Assembly: GCA_025356615.1 (NCBI GenBank)
Contig: JANXSH010001106.1
Span: 1 to 11,748, forward strand
Reading direction: 5' to 3'
Origin: Planctomycetia bacterium
GTDB lineage: Bacteria; Planctomycetota; Planctomycetia; Gemmatales; Gemmataceae
DNA length: 11,748 nt
The position numbers and the translations under genes were made by a program. The notes beneath the pieces were generated by a model. The model was not told the origin of the DNA, made no database searches, and saw only the letters and a program-made list of their open reading frames with translations. Positions 6,424 through 11,748 of the stretch are shown here, in pieces; within the stretch, counting starts at the first letter, position 1; the number at the start of each line of letters is the position of its first letter.

Positions 6424-9400
6424 ATGGAAAAGCAACCCCTGAGCGTCAAAGCGGTCTTCGACCGCGCCCTGGAAATCGAGCCGGCCGCCGAGCGCAAAGC
6501 CTACCTGGACGAGTCTTGTGCCAACGCGCCCGAACTACGTCAGCAGGTCGAGGCGCTCCTCGTGGCCTACGAAGACGCGGGCAGCTTTCTGGAGAAGCCC
6601 GCACCCGACCTGGGGGCGACCGTGGACTCGCGACCCGGCCAGCCCAGGGACGAGGAGAACCCGGCACCCGAGTCTCCAAACCCGCCCTCCGACCGCGACG
6701 AGCCGGGGCGGGTCATCGGCCCGTACAAGCTGTTGCAGCAAATCGGCGAGGGGGGAATGGGCACGGTCTTCATGGCCGAGCAGACGCACCCCGTCCGACG
6801 CATGGTGGCGTTGAAGATCATAAAGGCCGGGATGGACTCCCGCCAGGTCATCGCCCGCTTCGAGGCCGAGCGCCAGGCGCTGGCCCTCATGGATCACCCG
6901 AACATCGCCAGGGTTCTCGACGCCGGGACGACGGACGCCGGCCGGCCCTACTTCGTGATGGAACTCGTCAAGGGCGTGCCGATTACGAGGTACTGCGACG
7001 AGAACCGCTTGACGCCGCGCGAACGCCTGGAGTTGTTCCTGTCGGTCTGCCAGGCCGTCCAGCACGCCCACCAGAAGGGGATCATCCACCGCGACATCAA
7101 GCCGTCGAACGTGATGGTCTGCCTGTACGACGACGAGCCGGTGCCCAAGGTGATCGACTTCGGCATCGCCAAGGCGACCGGGCAGAAGTTGACTGAGCGG
7201 ACGATGTTCACGGAATTCGGGGCGGTCGTCGGCACCCTGGAGTACATGTCCCCGGAGCAGGCGGGCCTCAACCAGATGGACATCGACACGCGCAGCGACA
7301 TCTACTCGCTGGGCGTACTCCTGTACGAACTGCTGACCGGCACGACACCTCTGGAGCGCAAGCGGCTCAAGGAGGTGGCGGTGCTGGAGTGGTTGCGGCT
7401 GATCCGGGAGGAGGAGTCGCCCCGGCCGAGTACGCGCCTGAGTTCGACGGAGGGCCTGCCGTCGATCGCGGCTAACCGCAGCCTGGAGCCCAAGAGTCTC
7501 AGCGGGCAGGTGCGCGGCGAGCTGGACTGGATCGCGCTGAAGGCGCTGGAGAAGGACAGGGGCCGCCGGTACGAGACGGCCAACGGCTTCGCGGCGGACG
7601 TGCAGCGCTACCTGGCGGATGAGCCGGTGCAGGCGTGCCCGCCGGCGGTGGGGTATAAGCTGCGGAAGTTCGTGCGCCGCAATCGCGGGCCGGTCCTCGC
7701 TGCGACGCTTGTGCTGCTGGCGCTGGTTGGCGGCACCATCGGCACCTCCTGGCAAGCAGTCCGGGCGACCTGGGCGGAAAAGGGAGCGATCGCGCAGCGC
7801 GACGAAAAAGAGACGGCTCGAGCGCTCGCGGTTCAGGCGGAGCAAGAGACCAAAGCGCAAGCTGAGATCGCGCGGGCAGTGAACGAGTTCTTGCTGACGG
7901 ACCTGCTCGGCCAGGCGGACGTCGGCCAGCAGCCCGTTCTGGACAAGAACCGCGAGCGCAACCCGAACGTCACGGTCGGGGAACTGCTCGACAGGGCGGC
8001 GAACGCCATCGAGGGCAAATTCGCCGACCAGCCGCTTACCGAAGCCGCCATCCGCCAGACACTAGGCCAAACGTATCGGGCCCTGGGGCGCTATGTCGAG
8101 TCCCAGCGGCACCTGGAGCGGGCGGTTGGGCTGCGCACCGACAAGTTAGGGGCCAACCATCCCGACACCATGACCAGCAAGCTGAGGCTGGGTATACTGT
8201 ACAAGGACCAGGGGAAGTACGACCGGGCCGAGCTGCTCTTCCAGGAGGTACTCGACGCCCGCACAGCCAGCGTGGGGGCCGACCACCCCGACACCCTGAC
8301 GGTCAAGAGCAACCTGGGCAATCTGTACGGGAGACAGGGGAAGTACGACCAGGCCGAGAAAATACTCAAAGAGGAGCTCGCCGCCAGGACCGCCAAAATG
8401 GGGGCCGACCACCCCTCGACACTGACCAGCAAGAACTACCTGGCCGCACTGTACCTGGATCACGGGAAGTACGACCAGGCGGAGCCACTTTTCAAGGAGG
8501 TCGTCGCCGCCGACACCGCCCAATTAGGGGCCGACCACCCCGCGACACTGAGCAACAAGAACAACTTGGCCCTTGTATACCTGAATCAGAGGAAGTACGA
8601 CCAGGCCGAGCCACTCTTCCGGGAAGTGATCGCCGTCGAGACCGCCAAGCAAGGGGCCGACCATCCCCACACCCTGATCACCAAGTGCAGCCTGGCCAGG
8701 CTGTACCAAAACCAGGGGAAGAACGACCGGGCCGAATCGCTCTACCTGGTGGTACTCGCCGCCCAAACCACCAAGTTGGGGGCGGACCACCCCAACACCT
8801 TGATCACCAAGAACAACCTGGCGGCGTTCTACTGGCGGATGGGGAAACTGATCAAGTCCGTGCCCATGTTCGAGGAGATGCTGCGGACGCGGCAGGAGAC
8901 ACGGGGCGACGATCATCCCGACACGGTGAGAACTGCCTACAATCTGGCCGTGAACTACCTCGACGCCGGGCGAGCGGCGGACGCGCTCAAGGTCATGGAT
9001 AAATGGCTTCCGCGCGGCCAGGAAAAACTGGGGTGGGACCATCCCGCCACGCAACTGGGCGCGCAGAACGCCCTGCGCATCTACGAACGCGCTGGCATGC
9101 TTACCAAGGCCGAGTCGCTCTACCCGATAGTGATTGCTGCCGAGACTGCCAAGTTGGGGGCCGACCACCCCCACGTCCTGATCCGGAAGCACAACCTCGC
9201 CGTGTTGTACTTGCGGCTGGGTAAACAAACCCGGGCCGTGCCCCTGCTCGAGGAATTGCTGCGGACGCGGCAGAAGATACGGGGCGACGATCACCCTGAA
9301 ACGGTGAGAACTGCCTACCAACTCGCCGTGAGCTGCCGCGACGCCGGGCGAGTGGCGGACACGCTCAAGGTCATGGACGAATGGCTTCCGCGCGGCCAGG

Positions 9401-9918
9401 AAAAACTGGGGCGGGACCATCCCGTCACGCAATACGGCGTGCAGGCAGCGCTGGTCCTCTATGAGCGCGCCCGAACGCCTGCCAAGGCCGAACCACTGCT
9501 GCGTGAGCTGGCCGATTTCTGGAAGAAGAAGGACGGTGCCGATTCGCCGCGCTACGCGGGGCAACTCGCCGTACTCGGTCTTAACCTGCTGCTTCAGAAG
9601 AAAGCGGCCGACGCCGAGCCGGTGCTGCGCGAGTGTCTGGCGCTCCGTCAGAAGAAGGAGCCCGGTGTGTGGACGACCTTCAGCACTCAGTCGATGCTCG
9701 GTGAGTCGCTATCGCTCCAAAAGAAGTACGCCGATGCAGAGCCGCTGCTAGCGGCAGGCTACGAAGGCATGAAGCAGCGCGAAGCGCAGATCCCGTCGCA
9801 GGGCATGGACCGGCTAACCGAGGCCTTGGAACGGCTGGTCAGGCTCTACGAGGCCCTCGGCAAGCAAGAGAAAGCGGCCGAGTGGCGAAAGAAGCTGAAG
9901 CAAGAGCAACCCGAATGA
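6424..9918 (+). CDS. Membrane Ser/Thr protein kinase with C-terminal TPR array
   Basis: A 1164-residue PknB-type (Hanks-type) kinase with a likely cytoplasmic kinase and an outer TPR domain. Numbered from ATG 6424: an N-terminal helical domain (about 5-65, with AYLDESCANAPELRQQVEALL) common in planctomycete kinases; a kinase domain about 97-395 with glycine loop GEGGMG 108-113, lysine 131 in VALK, HRDIKPSN 222-229, DFG 245-247 and SPE 276-278. All catalytic residues are present. One membrane segment lies at about 424-443, then an Ala/Glu/Gln-rich helix, then from about 540 to 1150 repeats of 42 residues of the kinesin-light-chain TPR kind, each with a GADHP-like turn. TTG 6403 and ATG 6409 are also in frame; ATG 6424 is preferred because AAGG (6412-6415) lies 8 bases upstream and the family sequence begins there. 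Likely partner: the sigma factor upstream. Confidence 0.94.
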   Translation: MEKQPLSVKAVFDRALEIEPAAERKAYLDESCANAPELRQQVEALLVAYEDAGSFLEKPAPDLGATVDSRPGQPRDEENPAPESPNPPSDRDEPGRVIGPYKLLQQIGEGGMGTVFMAEQTHPVRRMVALKIIKAGMDSRQVIARFEAERQALALMDHPNIARVLDAGTTDAGRPYFVMELVKGVPITRYCDENRLTPRERLELFLSVCQAVQHAHQKGIIHRDIKPSNVMVCLYDDEPVPKVIDFGIAKATGQKLTERTMFTEFGAVVGTLEYMSPEQAGLNQMDIDTRSDIYSLGVLLYELLTGTTPLERKRLKEVAVLEWLRLIREEESPRPSTRLSSTEGLPSIAANRSLEPKSLSGQVRGELDWIALKALEKDRGRRYETANGFAADVQRYLADEPVQACPPAVGYKLRKFVRRNRGPVLAATLVLLALVGGTIGTSWQAVRATWAEKGAIAQRDEKETARALAVQAEQETKAQAEIARAVNEFLLTDLLGQADVGQQPVLDKNRERNPNVTVGELLDRAANAIEGKFADQPLTEAAIRQTLGQTYRALGRYVESQRHLERAVGLRTDKLGANHPDTMTSKLRLGILYKDQGKYDRAELLFQEVLDARTASVGADHPDTLTVKSNLGNLYGRQGKYDQAEKILKEELAARTAKMGADHPSTLTSKNYLAALYLDHGKYDQAEPLFKEVVAADTAQLGADHPATLSNKNNLALVYLNQRKYDQAEPLFREVIAVETAKQGADHPHTLITKCSLARLYQNQGKNDRAESLYLVVLAAQTTKLGADHPNTLITKNNLAAFYWRMGKLIKSVPMFEEMLRTRQETRGDDHPDTVRTAYNLAVNYLDAGRAADALKVMDKWLPRGQEKLGWDHPATQLGAQNALRIYERAGMLTKAESLYPIVIAAETAKLGADHPHVLIRKHNLAVLYLRLGKQTRAVPLLEELLRTRQKIRGDDHPETVRTAYQLAVSCRDAGRVADTLKVMDEWLPRGQEKLGRDHPVTQYGVQAALVLYERARTPAKAEPLLRELADFWKKKDGADSPRYAGQLAVLGLNLLLQKKAADAEPVLRECLALRQKKEPGVWTTFSTQSMLGESLSLQKKYADAEPLLAAGYEGMKQREAQIPSQGMDRLTEALERLVRLYEALGKQEKAAEWRKKLKQEQPE
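8146..9423 (+). repeat. 126-base (42-codon) TPR repeats inside the kinase gene
   Basis: The codons for a GADHP-type turn recur at exactly 126-base steps: 8146, 8272, 8398, 8524, 8650, 8776, 8902, 9028, 9154, 9280 and 9406, eleven times. Sequences run LGANHP, VGADHP, MGADHP, LGADHP, QGADHP, LGADHP, RGDDHP, LGWDHP, LGADHP, RGDDHP, LGRDHP. The strict spacing shows expansion by whole-repeat duplication. Confidence 0.95.
8725..9480 (+). repeat. 378-base tandem duplication of a three-TPR block
   Basis: Bases from about 8725 to 9102 are repeated at 9103-9480 with a period of 378 (three 42-codon units). For example CTGCGGACGCGGCAG occurs at 8881 and 9259, and the stretch for WLPRGQEKLG occurs in both with nearly identical DNA. 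The duplicated block is much closer at the DNA level than single units are, so it is a later event than the rest of the array. Confidence 0.85.
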
Positions 9919-9957
9919 AGGCGCCTCGCTGGAAAACTCTCGAGATCTTCGGAGTTG

Positions 9958-10005
9958 CGTGGCACACTTCGCGAGCACACGTCGCACTGTAGGTAGCGAG
10001 CCTTG
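9958..10005 (+). promoter_or_regulatory. Conserved upstream module, copy B (candidate promoter of the beta-helix gene)
   Basis: CGTGGCAC (9958-9965), 14 bases, then ACGTCGCACTGT (9979-9990), as in copy A at 6353. TCGC (9982-9985) can pair with GCGA (9996-9999), keeping the small hairpin seen in copy A. GTCGCAC recurs at 10005-10011. It starts 39 bases after the kinase stop and about 228 before the beta-helix start. Confidence 0.45.
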
Positions 10006-10058
10006 TCGCACAGGTGACACACCCCAGCGATTCTCTCGTGAAGTGCCAAGAAGAAGCA

Positions 10059-10097
10059 GCCGGTGAGGTTTTGCCGCCAAGCAAGCCCCTCACCGGC
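10059..10097 (+). promoter_or_regulatory. 10-bp perfect inverted repeat in the beta-helix gene leader
   Basis: GCCGGTGAGG (10059-10068) pairs perfectly with CCTCACCGGC (10088-10097) across a 19-base loop. There is no T-run after it, so it could be a Rho-independent-like stop for the kinase transcript only weakly; it could equally be a leader structure or a protein-binding palindrome. Confidence 0.5.
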
Positions 10098-10109
10098 CCA
10101 GGCCTCGCC

Positions 10110-10132
10110 CCGGCGCTCGGTCTGCGCGCCGG
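10110..10132 (+). promoter_or_regulatory. 7-bp GC-only hairpin in the beta-helix gene leader
   Basis: CCGGCGC (10110-10116) pairs with GCGCCGG (10126-10132) with a 9-base loop. All pairs are G-C. It sits between the longer inverted repeat and the ribosome binding site hairpin. Confidence 0.45.
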
Positions 10133-10165
10133 CAGCATTGGCTTTTCCATTGTAACGCAGACCGG

Positions 10166-10178
10166 CTCCTGAAAGGAG
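10166..10178 (+). promoter_or_regulatory. Ribosome binding site held in a small hairpin
   Basis: AAGGAG (10173-10178) lies 7 bases before the ATG at 10186, a near-ideal Shine-Dalgarno sequence. CTCCT (10166-10170) just before it is its perfect complement (AGGAG, 10174-10178) with a 3-base GAA loop, so the site can fold back on itself. Confidence 0.6.
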
Positions 10179-10185
10179 ATACATC

Positions 10186-11637
10186 ATGTGGTTTTCCTCG
10201 TGGTTGCGCAAACGAGCCGTTTCCCCCAAGGGCCATCCAGCGCGCCGCTTCCGGCCGTGTCTCGAAGTGCTGGAAGATCGTGCCGTACCGGCGACGTTCC
10301 TCGTGAACACGCCTCTTGACGTCCTGGGCCATACCAACGGCATGCTCTCGCTGCGGCAGGCGATCATCGACGCCAACGCCACGCCCGCGGCTGACACCAT
10401 CACCGTGCCCACAGGCTCGTACACGCTGACACGGTCCGGGGCAGGCGAGGATGCGTGCCTCACTGGCGATCTCGACATCAACGGCCCCCTGACGATCAAC
10501 GGCGCTGGGGCCGGCAAGACCGTCATAGATGGCGGCGGTCTAGATCGAGTGTTTCAGGTGCTCAGCGGCCCCGTGAGCCTTTCCGGCATGACCATTCAGG
10601 GAGGAAACGCTAGCCTCGGTGATACATCCATGGGCAGTGGCAAAGGCGGCGCCGTCGCCAACTTCGCGACGCTCACAGTCAGCGATTCCATCATCTCCGG
10701 CAACCACGCATACGATGGCGGCGGCATCTACAATGTTTACCCTGCGTCGCTGACAATCCACAACAGCACCCTGTCTGGCAACACCGCTAAGTGGGGCGGC
10801 GGCATCGCCAACTACGGGACGCTGGCGATCGATACCAGCGTCATCTCGGCCAACTCTGCGGACCAGGATGGCGGCGGCATCTCCAACCACGGGACGCTGG
10901 CGGTCAACCAGAGTACCCTCTCGACCAATTCCGCAGGACATCTGGGCGGCGGCATCTATACCCAGGTGAGCACAACCATCGACAACAGCACCCTTTCGGC
11001 CAACTCGGCAGGCCCGAGCAGGTCTGCGGGCTATGGAGGCTATGGCGGCGGCATCTATAGCGCAGGTAGTACGCTGACGGTCACCAGCAGCGTCCTCACC
11101 GGCAACATCGCCCGTTACGGAAGCGGCGGCGGCATCACCACCTCACTGCCTACGATCTTGACCGTCCGTAACAGTAGGTTCTCCAGCAACGTAGCCGCCG
11201 GCCAGGGCGGCGGCATTTGGAATAACGGCGGGACGGTGACAGTAAGCGACAGTACCTTCTCCGGCAACTCCGCCTACAAGGGCGGCGGCATCCATAACCA
11301 CGGGGCGCTGACGGTCAGTTCCAGCACCTTCTCCGGCAACACCGGAGGCTACGGCGGCGGCATTTTCAATGACAGCGGACTGACGGTCAGCGGCAGCACC
11401 TTCTCCGGCAACACCGCTCGCTCGGGCGGCGGCATCTCCAACTACGGGACGCTGACGGTCAGCGCTAGCACCTTCTCCGGCAACGCTGCCACGATCAGCG
11501 GCGGCGGCATTTTCAACGCCGGGACGCTGACGCTCCGCGGCTGCACCGTCAAGGGCAACACCGCCCCGCTTGATGCGGACCTTTACGGCACGGCGTCCCT
11601 TTTCGATACCACCATCGGCGACACGTACTACCTGTGA
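10186..11637 (+). CDS. Parallel beta-helix surface protein (CSLREAI / polymorphic outer membrane protein repeats)
   Basis: A 483-residue protein probably exported and exposed at the cell surface. Seen: a basic N-terminus, then LEVLEDRAVP at 26-35, the planctomycete N-terminal motif related to LEPR-type sorting sequences, then MLSLRQAIIDAN (53-64), a CSLREAI-like motif with the cysteine replaced. From about 95 onward, short repeats of about 24-33 residues follow the pattern GGGIxNxGTLTVxxSTFSGN, as in right-handed beta-helix and chlamydial Pmp-like proteins. There is no classical hydrophobic signal peptide and no C-terminal anchor or autotransporter barrel, so how it is held is unclear. The end DADLYGTASLFDTTIGDTYYL looks natural. 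It is preceded by the module shared with the kinase gene, suggesting common control. Adhesion or cell-wall roles are only guesses. Confidence 0.88.
   Translation: MWFSSWLRKRAVSPKGHPARRFRPCLEVLEDRAVPATFLVNTPLDVLGHTNGMLSLRQAIIDANATPAADTITVPTGSYTLTRSGAGEDACLTGDLDINGPLTINGAGAGKTVIDGGGLDRVFQVLSGPVSLSGMTIQGGNASLGDTSMGSGKGGAVANFATLTVSDSIISGNHAYDGGGIYNVYPASLTIHNSTLSGNTAKWGGGIANYGTLAIDTSVISANSADQDGGGISNHGTLAVNQSTLSTNSAGHLGGGIYTQVSTTIDNSTLSANSAGPSRSAGYGGYGGGIYSAGSTLTVTSSVLTGNIARYGSGGGITTSLPTILTVRNSRFSSNVAAGQGGGIWNNGGTVTVSDSTFSGNSAYKGGGIHNHGALTVSSSTFSGNTGGYGGGIFNDSGLTVSGSTFSGNTARSGGGISNYGTLTVSASTFSGNAATISGGGIFNAGTLTLRGCTVKGNTAPLDADLYGTASLFDTTIGDTYYL
10717..11510 (+). repeat. Beta-helix coding repeats with GGCGGCGGCAT cores
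   Basis: GGCGGCGGCAT, coding for the GGGI turn, occurs at 10717, 10795, 10870, 10945, 11044, 11125, 11206, 11281, 11353, 11425 and 11500. Steps are 72-99 bases, all multiples of three. The later copies also share CCTTCTCCGGCAAC (TFSGN). The DNA identity would support recombination between units. Confidence 0.9.
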
Positions 11638-11686
11638 GGCCGGAGTCTCAGGGCGGCGTCTTCAACGCGCGTGGGATTGTGATCCG

Positions 11687-11748
11687 TCAAAGAAGGGCCA
11701 GGTTGGCCCCCGCCTTGGCGTTACGGGTCCGGCTCTCGTCCTCCCGGA
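11687..11748 (-). mobile_element. C-terminal end of an ISAs1-type transposase (partial, possibly decayed)
   Basis: Read on the minus strand from the right edge, a frame gives REDESRTRNAKAGANLALL and then TGA at 11689-11687. This resembles the C-terminal stretch of ISAs1-family DDE transposases (the 'ED..R.R.gnaa.nla.lRr.A' block after the last catalytic region). Family members usually go on with about RRxAL..L; here TGA falls where the first arginine would be, followed by CGG ATC (Arg-Ile), so the stop may be a CGA-to-TGA change. The insertion sequence end might lie near 11649 (CAGGGCGGCG), about 12 bases after the beta-helix gene. Only 19 residues are visible, so this is tentative. Confidence 0.4.
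11695..11709. repeat. 6-bp hairpin at the right edge
   Basis: GGGCCA (11695-11700) pairs with TGGCCC (11704-11709) around a 3-base loop. On the minus strand it is followed by TTCTTTG, so it might help end transcription of the transposase frame, though it lies inside the last codons of that frame. Confidence 0.3.

Larger units (their letters stand above)
9919..10185 (+). other. Intergenic leader region of the beta-helix gene
   Basis: 267 bases without a gene. It holds copy B of the conserved module (9958-9990), two perfect inverted repeats (10059-10097 and 10110-10132) and a small hairpin around the ribosome binding site (10166-10178). If transcription starts just after copy B, these form a structured 5' leader of about 190 bases. 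Confidence 0.6.

Noticed and set aside
6535..7860. A 441-codon minus-strand open frame inside the kinase gene
   Set aside because: It overlaps the intact kinase domain and is Arg/Leu/His-rich without motifs, so it is a shadow.
8524..9564. A 346-codon minus-strand open frame with internal repeats
   Set aside because: Its repeats simply mirror the 126-base TPR units of the kinase gene on the other strand.
10717..11510. Regular repeats considered as a CRISPR array
   Set aside because: Steps are multiples of three, the repeats are in frame and code for GGGI turns, and the 'spacers' are themselves similar.
11649..11685. A possible third copy of the shared upstream module after the beta-helix gene (TTCAACGCGCG ... 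GGGATTGTGA)
   Set aside because: It needs gaps to align and lacks the ACGTCGCACTGT core, so it is more likely chance or the insertion sequence end.
1..11748. tRNA, rRNA and CRISPR genes
   Set aside because: No cloverleaf with a T-loop GGTTCGA-type signature, no ribosomal RNA stretch and no direct repeat array with unique spacers was found by eye.

Overview
The window looks like chromosomal DNA of a planctomycete, most likely of the Gemmata type. It is GC-rich. It carries an ECF sigma factor of the TIGR02999/Sigma70_ECF kind next to a membrane Ser/Thr kinase with a TPR tail, and a beta-helix surface protein with an N-terminal LEVLEDR..P motif. All three are hallmarks of that group. The assignment is an inference from gene content, not from a marker gene.

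Left part (1-2582, minus strand): an apparent three-gene operon read right to left. It encodes an ABC exporter ATPase, its ABC-2 type permease, and the start of threonine synthase (thrC), which runs off the left edge. Gaps are 24 and 12 bases.

Middle-left (2583-5430): a 305-base intergenic stretch holds a REP/MITE-like imperfect palindrome and a (CTGAAAA)4 heptamer array that runs straight into the ribosome binding site of a GatB/YqeY-domain gene. A convergent 685-residue minus-strand gene follows. It appears to carry the Helicase_C_3 (XPB/Ssl2-like) domain without any helicase motor. A 9-bp inverted repeat sits between the two convergent genes.

Right part (5768-11637, plus strand): an ECF sigma factor, a 1164-residue receptor-type Ser/Thr kinase with an array of 42-residue kinesin-light-chain-type TPRs, and a 483-residue parallel beta-helix protein of the CSLREAI / polymorphic outer membrane protein kind. 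The most interesting signal is a sequence module found twice: 71 bases before the preferred kinase start and about 228 bases before the beta-helix gene. The two copies match at 26 of 33 positions without gaps and share a 12-base identical core. It resembles an ECF promoter and could place the kinase and the surface protein under one regulator, possibly the adjacent sigma factor. That sigma factor has Thr50 where most ECF factors carry an acidic residue in region 2.2, which suggests activation by phosphorylation from the neighbouring kinase. The beta-helix gene also has a leader with three perfect inverted repeats, the last enclosing its Shine-Dalgarno sequence.

Right edge: the last 62 bases, read on the minus strand, look like the C-terminal end of an ISAs1-type transposase, so an insertion sequence probably begins just after the beta-helix gene.
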